Assembly: GCF_014202755.1 (NCBI RefSeq)
Contig: NZ_JACHHK010000006.1
Span: 39,752-103,751, forward strand
Length of the DNA stretch: 64,000 nt
Source of the DNA: Catenisphaera adipataccumulans
GTDB taxonomy: Bacteria; Bacillota_I; Bacilli_A; Erysipelotrichales; Erysipelotrichaceae
Direction of reading: 5' to 3'
Shown here: positions 15,823 through 24,429 of the stretch, piece after piece
Numbering within the stretch: position 1 is the stretch's first letter
Layout: every line of letters begins with the position of its first letter
Notes under the pieces: model-generated
The model's input: the letters and a program-made list of their open reading frames with translations, nothing else
What the model was told of the DNA's origin: nothing
Databases searched by the model: none
Position numbers and translations under genes: made by a program

Positions 15823-18127
15823 GGAATGTAAAATAGAATTCGATCAGGCGATCGATTATGATAAAGTGCTGCAGCAGATTGCCGGACATGCTTCTTTTTC
15901 CTGCAGCCGTGATGCGATTCTTTCGGCGATGCCGCTGGACAGTCACGATGAAATCCAGCAGGCGCTTGAATTGGTCAAAGAAGGAATGGAATTAGAACGA
16001 AAAGCTGTTTACGTGAATTTTACCGGCTGTTCCGACATCCGCGATGCGGTCGTCCGCGCCCGCAAAGAAATGGTATTGTCCGGACCCGAACTGAATGCGG
16101 TCCGGTTGTTTCTCAATGCCTGCCAGTCGGTGCATCGGACCTTGAATGAAAGTGAAGCGCCGCATTTAAATGAATTGTCTCAGTCGATGGATCTTTGCCG
16201 TCCGCTGGTCCGCAGCATTCAGGAACAAATTGATGCGGCCGGTATGGTCAAAGACGATGCCAGTCCGCTTTTATTAAACAAACATCGTGAATACAACGAT
16301 GTCCGGATGCATCTGCAGACCACGGCCCGCGACTTTATCAAAAGTCATTCCCAGCAGCTGATGGAAACCGTCACCACTACGATCCAGGGACGATTGTGCG
16401 TATTGGTCCGGGCACAGGATAAGAATACATTCGGCGGTATGGTGCATGGCAGCAGTCAAAGCGGTCAGGCCTTTTATGCGGAGCCGCGCAGCTTTGTCAC
16501 CTATAACAACCGTCTGCAGAACATCAATGATGAGATCGAAGCGGAAAAACACCGCATCTGCAAAGAACTGTCCGTAAAGGTCCGGAAGAATGCTTTGGCG
16601 CTGCTTTCGGATCTGGAAACGATGACGTACTTGGATGAAGCGATGGCCAAGGCCCGCTGGGCGTATGAAAAAGACGGCTGTGTACCATTGATGGAAAATA
16701 ACCGCCGAAAACTTTATATGGAGGCAGCACGGCATCCGCTGCTGGATCCGGAAAACGTCGTAGCCAATACGTATACGCTCAACGAATCACAGTATTGTAT
16801 GATGATTTCCGGGCCGAACATGGGCGGCAAGACGGTCACTTTAAAAACGATCGGATTGTTTGTGACATTGGCGCATGCCGGTTTTCCGGTCTTATGCCAC
16901 ACGGCCCATATTCCGTTCTATGAATCATTGTGGTTTGTGATCGGAGACAATCAATCGATCGAGAATAATTTATCGACCTTTTCAGCGCACATTTCTAAAA
17001 TTGCCCGTATTTGTGACAACTGTGATCGGAATTCGTTTGTGCTGCTGGATGAATTGGGCAGCGGGACGGATCCGGCCGAAGGCGCCGGACTGGCGGTTGC
17101 TATTCTTGAATATTTAATGGATCGGGAATGTACCGTGCTGACCAGCACGCATTATCATCAGGTGAAATCATTCGGCCAGACCGATGCGAGGATCTTGGTC
17201 GCAAGCATGGAATTTAACGCAGAGACACTGCATCCGACGTATCGGTTCATTCCAGGAGTTTCCGGGGCATCCTATGCGTTTGATATTGCGGCACAATATC
17301 ATTTAAAAGAAAGTATCCTCAAGCGCGCTTATGCTTTTAAGGAAGAAAATGCCCGGCAGAGCGAAAAAGAAATCGAACATCTGGAACAAATGCAGAATGA
17401 AGTCCATGAACAAAAAGAACGTTTCCGGGCCTTGATCGAAGATGCCCATCGGGTCCAGCGCGAAGCACAGGCTAAAAAAGAGGCCATGGATGCGAAAAAG
17501 CGCGACATGGATGAAAACTATGCCCGTGAACTGGATGAGATGCTGGAAGAAAAACGCAATGAGGCAGATGCCATCGTACGTACACTGCGGAAACAGAAAA
17601 ATACGAAGTTCCATGAACAAACCGAAAAGATCCATGAGCTGAATGCACTGGCGGAGCCGATCCCGGAAGAGCCGGCAGAAACACCAAAGTTAAAAGTCGG
17701 CGACTATGTCCAGCTCGATGGATTGAACAGCCACGGCGAAATTACCGACATCCGTAAACAGGAAGCCACCGTTTCAGTGAACGGAATGAAGATGAAAGTA
17801 AAAATGAACCGTCTGAAAAAAATCCAACGGCCGAATGTGCAGAAGAAAAAAACCGAGCTCCATCTGCTATCGTCGAAGAAACGCATGCCGCTGGAGCTGA
17901 ATCTCATCGGCATGCATGTGGATGAAGGTCTGCGAGCTTTGGATGATTATATCGATCAAGCCGTCGCCAACCATGTATCCCAGGTCCGCATCGTGCATGG
18001 CATGGGGGCAGGAAAACTGCGTCAGGCTGTCTGGGACGATCTGCATCATCAGCCGGCGGTGAAAGAAATTACGGCAGCCGGTCCCAATGACGGCGGTCTG
18101 GGCGCAACGATCGTAACATTGAAATAG
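15776..18127 (+). CDS. mutS2: Endonuclease MutS2
   Basis: A 783-residue MutS-family ATPase with a C-terminal Smr nuclease domain, acting in recombination suppression and ribosome rescue rather than mismatch repair. Walker A is GPNMGGKTVTLKT and Walker B LDELGSGTDPAEG. A long Glu/Lys-rich coiled coil covers residues about 515-630. The Smr core is LNLIGMHVDEGLRALDDY with HGMGAGKLR. The start is uncertain: ATG 15776 has only a weak AAAGTG upstream, and ATG 15806 has AAAGGA too far away. Either overlaps the cvpA-like gene. uvrC follows at ten bases. Confidence 0.95.
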   Translation: MQKKGYRQFRMRRTNEECKIEFDQAIDYDKVLQQIAGHASFSCSRDAILSAMPLDSHDEIQQALELVKEGMELERKAVYVNFTGCSDIRDAVVRARKEMVLSGPELNAVRLFLNACQSVHRTLNESEAPHLNELSQSMDLCRPLVRSIQEQIDAAGMVKDDASPLLLNKHREYNDVRMHLQTTARDFIKSHSQQLMETVTTTIQGRLCVLVRAQDKNTFGGMVHGSSQSGQAFYAEPRSFVTYNNRLQNINDEIEAEKHRICKELSVKVRKNALALLSDLETMTYLDEAMAKARWAYEKDGCVPLMENNRRKLYMEAARHPLLDPENVVANTYTLNESQYCMMISGPNMGGKTVTLKTIGLFVTLAHAGFPVLCHTAHIPFYESLWFVIGDNQSIENNLSTFSAHISKIARICDNCDRNSFVLLDELGSGTDPAEGAGLAVAILEYLMDRECTVLTSTHYHQVKSFGQTDARILVASMEFNAETLHPTYRFIPGVSGASYAFDIAAQYHLKESILKRAYAFKEENARQSEKEIEHLEQMQNEVHEQKERFRALIEDAHRVQREAQAKKEAMDAKKRDMDENYARELDEMLEEKRNEADAIVRTLRKQKNTKFHEQTEKIHELNALAEPIPEEPAETPKLKVGDYVQLDGLNSHGEITDIRKQEATVSVNGMKMKVKMNRLKKIQRPNVQKKKTELHLLSSKKRMPLELNLIGMHVDEGLRALDDYIDQAVANHVSQVRIVHGMGAGKLRQAVWDDLHHQPAVKEITAAGPNDGGLGATIVTLK

Positions 18128-18137
18128 GAGGTGTGCC

Positions 18138-19898
18138 ATGATCTCAAAAAAATTACAGGATAAACTGGCTCTGCTTCCGGATCAGCCCGGCTGCTACATC
18201 ATGAAAGATGAAGACGGCAATATTTTATATGTCGGCAAGGCAAAGGTGCTGAAAAATCGGGTGCGTTCCTATTTTCACGGTGCGCATGATCAAAAAACGA
18301 CGCGTCTGGTCAGTCACATTCGGGACTTTGAGTTCATCGTTACAGATTCTGAAAAAGAATCACTGCTGCTGGAAATCAATCTGATCAAAAAGCACCACCC
18401 GCCGTACAATATTATGTTGATGGATGACAAGTCCTATCCTTACATTGTCATGACCGATGAGGATGATTTTGCGGTTTATACGACCCGCAATGTCCGCAAT
18501 AAAAAGTATGAATACTTCGGACCGTATCCGAGTGCCTATTCAGCACAGGAAATGGTAAAACTGATCAATACGCTGTATCCGATCCGTAAATGCCGGCACA
18601 TTCCGAAACAGCCTTGTCTGTACTACCATATGCATCAGTGCCAGGCACCATGTATCCATGAAACGGATCCGGCCGTAAATGCAAAATACCGCAAAGAAAT
18701 CCGGCGCTTTTTGAAAGGCGATGCCGGTTCGATATTAAAAGATCTGAATCAAAAAATGCAGGCAGCCAGTGATCAGCTGCTTTTTGAAAAAGCCCAGGAC
18801 TATCACCAGATGATCCAGTCGGTAGAGCACGTGATGGAAAAACAAATCATCGATTTCAAAGATCGGCAGAGCCGGGATGTATTTGGATATTATGAAGATA
18901 AAGGCTATATATCGTTCCAAGGATTTTTCATCCGTGATGGAAAACTGCTGGAACGGACGCTGACCGTGGCGCCGATCTATGAAGACACAATGGATGCGTT
19001 TGTGAGCTTTATCCTGCAGTACTATGAAAATAATATTGTGCCCAAAGAAATCCTTGTACCCGCCGGTACGCCGGCAGAGATGCTGGCTGCGGCACTGAAC
19101 ACCTATGTGCACATTCCGCAGCGGGGAGAAAAGAAAACTTTGGTGGATCTGGTGACCAAGAATGCCAAAACAGCACATGAGCAGAAATTTGCGCTGGCAT
19201 TCCGCAAACAACGGGAACTCACTCACGCCAACAGCAAGCTTTCGGAAATCTTCCACAAACCGATCCACACGGTGGAGATCTTTGATAATTCACATATCGC
19301 CGGTGCTTTTAATGTCAGCGGCTTGGTGGTCTTTACGGATGGTAAACCCGATAAAAGCAAATATCGCCGCTATAAATTAGACGGCTACCGCTCAGATCTT
19401 GACAGTATGAAAGAAGTCATCTACCGCCGGTATTTTCGGCTGCTGAAAGAAAAAAAGCCCATGCCGGATCTGCTGCTGGTCGATGGCGGCGCCCAGCAGA
19501 TCATGGCCGCCAAAGAAATCAAAGAAATGCTTGATCTTGATCTCACGATTGCCGGTCTGGTCAAAGATGACAAACACACGACCCGGGCGCTGATGAACGA
19601 ACAGCTGAATGAAGTACCGCTGGATAAGGAATCCGACTTGTTTTTTCTGCTGACGCGGATGCAGGATGAAGTTCATCGTTATGCGGTTTCGTATCATCGG
19701 CAGCTGCGCAGCAAGTCCATGACCAAGTCCATTTTAGATACCGTCAGCGGCATCGGACCGGCAAGAAAAGATGCCTTGATGAAACGTTTTAAAAGCATGA
19801 AACGAATGCGGCAGGCGACCGAAACTGAATTGGCCGAAGTCGTGCCGGCCGAAACAGCGCACAACTTATATGTGCGTCTTCATGAAAATGAACAATGA
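18138..19898 (+). CDS. uvrC: Excinuclease ABC subunit C
   Basis: UvrC makes both incisions around DNA lesions in nucleotide excision repair. The 586-residue product has the N-terminal GIY-YIG nuclease domain (GCYIMKDEDGNILYVGKAK), a UVR helical pair near residue 200, the RNase H-like C-terminal nuclease with VEIFDNSH and LLLVDGGAQQ, and a terminal helix-hairpin-helix (VSGIGPARKDALM). GGAGG lies seven bases before the ATG. It follows mutS2 closely, so the two repair genes are probably co-transcribed. Confidence 0.97.
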   Translation: MISKKLQDKLALLPDQPGCYIMKDEDGNILYVGKAKVLKNRVRSYFHGAHDQKTTRLVSHIRDFEFIVTDSEKESLLLEINLIKKHHPPYNIMLMDDKSYPYIVMTDEDDFAVYTTRNVRNKKYEYFGPYPSAYSAQEMVKLINTLYPIRKCRHIPKQPCLYYHMHQCQAPCIHETDPAVNAKYRKEIRRFLKGDAGSILKDLNQKMQAASDQLLFEKAQDYHQMIQSVEHVMEKQIIDFKDRQSRDVFGYYEDKGYISFQGFFIRDGKLLERTLTVAPIYEDTMDAFVSFILQYYENNIVPKEILVPAGTPAEMLAAALNTYVHIPQRGEKKTLVDLVTKNAKTAHEQKFALAFRKQRELTHANSKLSEIFHKPIHTVEIFDNSHIAGAFNVSGLVVFTDGKPDKSKYRRYKLDGYRSDLDSMKEVIYRRYFRLLKEKKPMPDLLLVDGGAQQIMAAKEIKEMLDLDLTIAGLVKDDKHTTRALMNEQLNEVPLDKESDLFFLLTRMQDEVHRYAVSYHRQLRSKSMTKSILDTVSGIGPARKDALMKRFKSMKRMRQATETELAEVVPAETAHNLYVRLHENEQ

Positions 19899-19900
19899 TG

Positions 19901-19909
19901 TGCTATAAT
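19901..19909 (+). promoter_or_regulatory. Extended -10 of the VanY-like gene, 6 bases from the start codon
   Basis: TGCTATAAT, a consensus extended -10 box, followed by AAATCC and the ATG at 19916. It lies just downstream of the uvrC stop. Confidence 0.65.
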
Positions 19910-19915
19910 AAATCC

Positions 19916-20947
19916 ATGAATCGGAAAGTACTGCGTGCCCGGTGGCTTTTGATCCTTGCCTGTGCTGTCATGACTTGCTTCTGTTTCATGAAGCTGAATC
20001 AATCGTATGACCCGCTGGCACGTTATCAATATGCTACGGACAAAAACCGGAACGTGATCCTGAAATATCTGGATGAAGACGATATTGATTATATGATCTC
20101 GCAGCAGATCAAACCGGAAGAATACATGGATTTCATCAAGATCGACGGTTTTGATATTCACTATACAAAATACTATGAAACCGCAAAAGAAACCCGCGAT
20201 GCGGATAATGAATATATCGTAAATTTCGTCAACCGCTATCAGACGAATTTTACACGGGATTCATTGGAAAAACTGCTGACAAATTATACCTATCAGGAAC
20301 TGACATCTTTTTATGAAGAGGAAGTTTCCAAACAGAACAATCTGCATCTGATCGATGATCCAACAGATATGTATACGATATTGGATGCGGAACATTCTGT
20401 TTATCATTATGCGCCGTCCGATCTCACCACGGTCGGTTCGATCCAGCTGCGCAGTGAAGCGGCCAGCCACTTGGAAAAAATGGAAGCGGATTATAAGAAG
20501 ATCTTTTCCAAAGATCTGGATGTCGTTTCAGGCTATCAATCGTATGAAACGCTGGCCAATGCGTATCCAAGCGAACAGGAAGCCTACGGCGATCTCATCG
20601 ATGAGATCGTGCTGCCGCCGGGACAAAACGAAGCGCAGTTGGGGTTTACGATCGAACTGAGCGGTGCACAGAACTGGTATGAGCTCTGCGTGCAGAATAA
20701 TAATGGCGGCATTGTTGATTATACGGCTGTTGAAGAGCAGCTGACCGATGAACAAAAAGAAGAGATGATCTGGCTGGAGGAAAATGCGTATCGGTACGGA
20801 TTTATCATCCGTTATCCAAGCGGAACAGAATCCGATACAAATATGCTGTATCAGCCGTTCATCCTGCGATATGTGGGTATAGATGAAGCAAAAACCATGC
20901 ACAGTTCACATGACTGCATGGAAACAGCTGATTTAGAAAACGAATAG
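19916..20947 (+). CDS. VanY-fold (M15B D,D-carboxypeptidase-like) membrane-anchored protein lacking metal ligands
   Basis: A 343-residue protein with one N-terminal membrane anchor (about 10-26) and an outside domain. Residues about 205-321 follow the VanY/M15B layout: SGYQSYETL, then PPGQNEAQLGFTIEL, then NAYRYGFIIRYP and QPFILRYVG. Active enzymes have SEHQTG..D and PWHFRYVG; here the zinc histidines are A240 and I316 and the aspartate is E247, so hydrolysis of D-Ala-D-Ala is unlikely. It may be a cell-wall-binding or regulatory pseudoenzyme. No Shine-Dalgarno is present and the start lies six bases after an extended -10 box. The metallophosphoesterase gene follows 11 bases later. Confidence 0.75.
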   Translation: MNRKVLRARWLLILACAVMTCFCFMKLNQSYDPLARYQYATDKNRNVILKYLDEDDIDYMISQQIKPEEYMDFIKIDGFDIHYTKYYETAKETRDADNEYIVNFVNRYQTNFTRDSLEKLLTNYTYQELTSFYEEEVSKQNNLHLIDDPTDMYTILDAEHSVYHYAPSDLTTVGSIQLRSEAASHLEKMEADYKKIFSKDLDVVSGYQSYETLANAYPSEQEAYGDLIDEIVLPPGQNEAQLGFTIELSGAQNWYELCVQNNNGGIVDYTAVEEQLTDEQKEEMIWLEENAYRYGFIIRYPSGTESDTNMLYQPFILRYVGIDEAKTMHSSHDCMETADLENE

Positions 20948-20958
20948 GGAGGCGGACT

Positions 20959-21429
20959 ATGAAAATCATTGTCGCCAGTGATTCACATGGACGGAATGAT
21001 ATTTTAGACAGGATACAGGAACAAAATCCGGATGCGGATCTGTATCTGCACTGCGGTGATCTGGAAGACGATCCGATCCGATATCCGATGTGGACATTTG
21101 TGCAGGGGAACAATGACTTTTTTGGTACATTCGCGCGGCAGCGCGTTATTCCGGTGCTCGGTCATAAGATCCTGCTGATCCATTCGGACCGCTGTTCTTA
21201 TTTTCATCGTGAAGCGCATCTTTCGCGCATGGCAAAAATGGAAAGCTGCGATATCGTCTGTTACGGACATACGCATGTTTCACATATTGAAGTACTTGAC
21301 CAGGTCTTTCTGCTGAATCCTGGATCTGTTGCCTGGCCGCGGGACGGCCGGGCGCCGAGCTATGCGGTGCTGGACCTGGATTACACCCGTTTTTCGGCCC
21401 GTTTGGTGTTTGAAGATGAGTGGGCATAA
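20959..21429 (+). CDS. YfcE/MJ0936-type metallophosphoesterase
   Basis: A 156-residue calcineurin-like phosphodiesterase of the YfcE/MJ0936 type. The metal motifs are SDSHG, HCGDLED, GNND and CYGHTH. The usual late (T/S)HGH motif reads LLIHSDRC, so the second His is Asp at that position, which may still coordinate metal. A GGGAGG site precedes the start. Related enzymes act on cyclic nucleotides or phosphodiester model substrates; the natural substrate is unknown. Co-transcription with the VanY-like gene is likely. Confidence 0.88.
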   Translation: MKIIVASDSHGRNDILDRIQEQNPDADLYLHCGDLEDDPIRYPMWTFVQGNNDFFGTFARQRVIPVLGHKILLIHSDRCSYFHREAHLSRMAKMESCDIVCYGHTHVSHIEVLDQVFLLNPGSVAWPRDGRAPSYAVLDLDYTRFSARLVFEDEWA

Positions 21430-21435
21430 AAAAAG

Positions 21436-21451
21436 CGCCGTACGGCGTTTT
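21436..21451. terminator. Bidirectional terminator between the phosphoesterase and tRNA-Arg genes
   Basis: The perfect dyad CGCCGTACGGCG (21436-21447) is followed by TTTT on the plus strand and, on the minus strand, by C and seven T (21434-21428). It can end both converging transcripts; the minus-strand T tract is the stronger. Confidence 0.75.
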
Positions 21452-21458
21452 CTGCGAA

Positions 21459-21535
21459 TGGCGTCCTCGGGGGGATTCGAACCCTCGACCGATCGCTTAG
21501 AAGGCGATTGCTCTATCCAACTGAGCTACGAGGAC
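21459..21535 (-). tRNA. tRNA-Arg (anticodon UCU)
   Basis: A complete cloverleaf can be folded. The acceptor stem GTCCTCG pairs with CGAGGAC, then discriminator G and an encoded CCA end. The D arm is GCTC/GAGC and the anticodon stem ATCGC/GCGAT has loop CTTCTAA, so the anticodon is UCU (AGA codons). The T arm is GAGGG-TTCGAAT-CCCCC. The 77-base length includes CCA. Confidence 0.97.
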
Positions 21536-21544
21536 AGCACAGCT

Positions 21545-21573
21545 ATTATAGCAAACGTTTTTTTAAATTTCAA
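21545..21573 (-). promoter_or_regulatory. Promoter of tRNA-Arg
   Basis: On the minus strand TTGAAA (21573-21568), a 17-base spacer and TATAAT (21550-21545) with a TGC extension. The mature tRNA 5' end follows after nine bases. Confidence 0.85.
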
Positions 21574-21585
21574 CGAGGAAAGAAT

Positions 21586-22338
21586 ATGAACAAAAAAGGA
21601 TATGAATTTGTGGGATGGTACATCGATCCCGAGTGTACGAAGCGCATCAATCCGGGCGGAATTTTACCTCGTGTTACGACTTTATATGACAAATGGATCC
21701 CCTCTTGGTATCCGATCCGCTATGAGATGCACGGCGGCATCAACAGCCGTAAAAATCCAAAGTATGTCACCTGCGAGGCGCCGGAGCTGGAACTCTATCC
21801 GCCGACGTATCCCGGCAAGATCTTTGAAGGCTGGTATTATCAAGGGGAACCCATCTATGCGATCCCGGCCGGGACGACCGAGGCGATGAACATCGAGGCA
21901 AGGTTTTCCGATCCCTGTGAGGTATGTTTTGAGACGTACGGCGGCGGCCGGATCGATCCAAAACACATTAATACCGACCGCTATTTGGAACCTTTCCCGC
22001 ATCCGATGCGTATGGGACATGCATTTGCCGGCTGGTATTGGGATGAAGAATACCGTTTTCCGTTTTCATTTGATCAAAAGATCTACAACGACTGCACGCT
22101 GTATGCCAAATGGACCGCGGATGTATTCACCATTCAGTATCATTTGGACGGAGGCTACAATGCCCGCAGCAATCCATCCCGCTATACGATGAATCAGAAC
22201 ATTACCTTGAAACCAGCCTGGAAGCCGGGCTTCACATTTAAAGGCTGGGTCAATCAGTGGCATCGGCCGGTGAAGGAGCTGGGCGGAAATGTGCAGGGAG
22301 ACTTGGTCCTGACAGCCATTTTTGAACCCAAGGAATAA
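21586..22338 (+). CDS. InlB B-repeat (Listeria-Bacteroides repeat) protein without signal peptide
   Basis: A 250-residue protein composed of about three to four InlB B-type repeats. Each contains a G(F/Y/H)-F-x-GW(Y/V) core: GYEFVGWYIDPEC (5-17), IFEGWYYQGEPI, GHAFAGWYWDEEY and GFTFKGWVNQWH, with intervening strands such as YHLDGGYNARSNPSRY. Such repeats normally occur in large secreted adhesins. Here the protein starts within five residues of a repeat, ends just after one, and has no export signal or anchor. ATG 21586 follows CGAGGAAAGA. Function is unknown; it could be a protein-interaction module or a fragment of a former adhesin, though the open frame and ribosome site look healthy. Confidence 0.8.
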   Translation: MNKKGYEFVGWYIDPECTKRINPGGILPRVTTLYDKWIPSWYPIRYEMHGGINSRKNPKYVTCEAPELELYPPTYPGKIFEGWYYQGEPIYAIPAGTTEAMNIEARFSDPCEVCFETYGGGRIDPKHINTDRYLEPFPHPMRMGHAFAGWYWDEEYRFPFSFDQKIYNDCTLYAKWTADVFTIQYHLDGGYNARSNPSRYTMNQNITLKPAWKPGFTFKGWVNQWHRPVKELGGNVQGDLVLTAIFEPKE

Positions 22339-22339
22339 A

Positions 22340-22368
22340 TTGATTCTTATGGGGCATTGTGATAGAAT
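22340..22368 (+). promoter_or_regulatory. Promoter of the DUF3196-like gene and tig
   Basis: TTGATT (22340-22345), a 17-base spacer, TAGAAT (22363-22368) with a TGA extension. Confidence 0.75.
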
Positions 22369-22392
22369 GTTTATGTTTCGCCAGGAGGAATT

Positions 22393-23121
22393 TTGAATCC
22401 ATATTATACTTCTCTGATACAGGAAATCGATCGTCAGATCGAACAGAAAAAATATGACCGGGCGCTGGAAATGATCCAGGCTGAACAGGATCTGCCGTAC
22501 GTTCCGCAGGACGCGGCGGATGCGCTGGAGGAAAGACGCAAAGATTGTATTGCGAATTTCGATCCGCCGCATAAAGATCCGGACTTAGAGTCATTGATCC
22601 ACGGCAATGTGCATCAGCAGGAATATGCGGTGACATTGATGAAATCGGTCAATCTGCGCCAATATGAACAAGAAGTACAATATTTGTTGGATTCAGAGGT
22701 CCTTACGGATGAAATCAAGGGAGAACTGATCGAAGAGCTGATGGAACAGCGGATCGATCATTCTTTTACGATGAAAAAATCCGGATTGGATGTTACGTTT
22801 GTTCCGGACCTGATCCCTTCCGCAGAAGAGGATGAAACACTGGTCCAGACAAACCGCATTTTCGAAGAATGGTTCGGAAACGACAATCCGACGTTTGAGC
22901 GTTTCTGCAAACGGCTCCTGGAACAGGAGCGGCTGGAAAACCGGCCGTTTGATTTTACTGATGTCGAGCCGCTGTCGATCGCTGCAGCGATCGTCCGTCT
23001 GGTGGCGGAATCATTCGGACAATCCGAGGAGTATGCAGCCTTCTTAAAAATACACCAGCTGCAAAATATAGTGGAACAGCCACTACTGATTGAAAGACGA
23101 GGAGACAATCATGAAAAGTAA
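22393..23121 (+). CDS. DUF3196-like helical protein upstream of tig
   Basis: A 242-residue, all-helical, acidic, cytosolic protein with no signal or membrane segment. It starts at TTG, four bases after GGAGG; no better in-frame ATG is close. The N-terminal pair of helices (YTSLIQEIDRQIEQKKYDRA, then LEMIQAEQDLPYVPQD) looks TPR-like. From memory, the DUF3196 family, typified by Mycoplasma MPN330, is also encoded directly before tig and lon, as here. The 3' end overlaps tig by 11 bases, so a role linked to chaperone or protease function is plausible but unproven. Confidence 0.75.
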   Translation: MNPYYTSLIQEIDRQIEQKKYDRALEMIQAEQDLPYVPQDAADALEERRKDCIANFDPPHKDPDLESLIHGNVHQQEYAVTLMKSVNLRQYEQEVQYLLDSEVLTDEIKGELIEELMEQRIDHSFTMKKSGLDVTFVPDLIPSAEEDETLVQTNRIFEEWFGNDNPTFERFCKRLLEQERLENRPFDFTDVEPLSIAAAIVRLVAESFGQSEEYAAFLKIHQLQNIVEQPLLIERRGDNHEK

Positions 23122-24388
23122 TTGGACATTGAAAGAGCATTCAACCGGCGAATTGGAAGTCGTAGTTGACGGTGAAGATTGGAAAAAAGCACAGAAAAAA
23201 TCATTCAACAAATTTAAGAAGAATATCAACGTGAAAGGATTCCGTCCGGGACAGGTTCCTGACGCATTGATCCGCGCTCAGGTATCCAAGGAAAGCTTGT
23301 ATCAGATGGCTGTGGATGAAATTGCCAACGATGCATTGGTCTTCGGTATTCAGGAACAGAAACTGGAAATCGTTGCGCGCCCGGTCATGGATTATAAAGA
23401 TGCCAGCGATGAGCAGGTAACACTGGTTTTTGACTGCACGGTCACACCGGAAGTAAAACTGGGAGAATATAAAGGACTGGATATCCACAAAGAAGAAGTC
23501 AATGTCACGGACGAGGACGTTGATAAAGAATTGGAGCGCGTTCAGGACCGCTATGCCGACTGGGTGCTGCGTGAAGAAGGCGAAGCTGCTGAAGACGGCG
23601 ACCAGGTGACGATCGATTTCGTCGGTAAAAAAGACGGGGAGGCCTTCGAAGGCGGATCCGGAGAGGATTATCCGCTGGAACTGGGTTCCGGTACATTCAT
23701 CCCGGGCTTTGAAGAACAGCTGGTCGGCGTCAAATCAGGTGATGTCAAAGATGTGAATGTAACATTCCCGAAAGAATACCAGGCTGAAGACCTGGCCGGA
23801 CAGGATGCAACCTTTACGGTCACGGTACATGATATCAAATATAAAGATCGTCCGGAAATCAATGATGATCTGATCAAACAGCTGAAGCGTGACGGCGTGG
23901 AAACGGTCGAAAAGTTTAAAGAAGTCACTAAGGAAGAATTGACCAAACAGCGTGAGAATCAGGCAGAGGAAAACTTTACCAACGAGATCCTGACTGCGAT
24001 CACGGATAATGCGACGGTCGAAATTCCGGAAGTGATGATCGACAACGAAGTCAATAACATGTTCCAGGATATGGATCGTCGGATGCAGAGCAGCGGCTTC
24101 ACGATGAAGCAGTATCTGCAGGCCATGAACCAGACCGAAGAGGATATTCGCAAACAGCTGCGTCCGGATGCTGAAAAGAAGGTCAAAGCAAACCTGGTCC
24201 TGGATGCCATCGTCAAAGCCGAAAATATTGAAATCGACGATGAGGCGGTTGAAAAAGAATACAAGGAAATGTCCGACTTGTATAACATGGAAGTCGATCA
24301 GATCAAGCGTCTGTTGCCGGCTGAAAACGTAAAATACGATCTGGCTCAGCAAAAGGCGTTAGAATTGATTAAGTCTTCCGTAAAGTAG
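23111..24388 (+). CDS. tig: Trigger factor
   Basis: The ribosome-bound chaperone and prolyl isomerase that meets nascent chains. The 425-residue product has the ribosome-binding signature KGFRPGQVP (GFRxGxxP), the central FKBP-type domain (GDQVTIDFVGKKDGEAFEGG, then GSGTFIPGFEEQLVG) and the C-terminal chaperone domain ending in helices. ATG 23111 is selected by GAGGAG upstream; it overlaps the preceding gene. lon lies 58 bases downstream, separated by a hairpin. Confidence 0.97.
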   Translation: MKSNWTLKEHSTGELEVVVDGEDWKKAQKKSFNKFKKNINVKGFRPGQVPDALIRAQVSKESLYQMAVDEIANDALVFGIQEQKLEIVARPVMDYKDASDEQVTLVFDCTVTPEVKLGEYKGLDIHKEEVNVTDEDVDKELERVQDRYADWVLREEGEAAEDGDQVTIDFVGKKDGEAFEGGSGEDYPLELGSGTFIPGFEEQLVGVKSGDVKDVNVTFPKEYQAEDLAGQDATFTVTVHDIKYKDRPEINDDLIKQLKRDGVETVEKFKEVTKEELTKQRENQAEENFTNEILTAITDNATVEIPEVMIDNEVNNMFQDMDRRMQSSGFTMKQYLQAMNQTEEDIRKQLRPDAEKKVKANLVLDAIVKAENIEIDDEAVEKEYKEMSDLYNMEVDQIKRLLPAENVKYDLAQQKALELIKSSVK

Positions 24389-24394
24389 TATAAT
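24365..24394 (+). promoter_or_regulatory. Candidate promoter of lon at the end of tig
   Basis: TTGATT (24365-24370), 18 bases, TATAAT (24389-24394). It overlaps the last codons of tig. The predicted transcription start would precede the hairpin at 24406-24429. Confidence 0.55.
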
Positions 24395-24405
24395 GATATA
24401 ACAAT

Positions 24406-24429
24406 AAAAAGGCGCGCTGCGTCTTTTTT
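24406..24429 (+). terminator. Hairpin with T tract between tig and lon
   Basis: AAAAAGGCGC, loop GCT, GCGTCTTTTT (one G-T pair), then T residues. It can terminate tig transcripts. Because a candidate lon promoter lies upstream of it, it could also act as an attenuator. Confidence 0.65.

Noticed and set aside
21459..21585. tRNA-associated integration site
   Set aside because: No integrase gene and no direct repeat of the tRNA 3' end is visible in the window.
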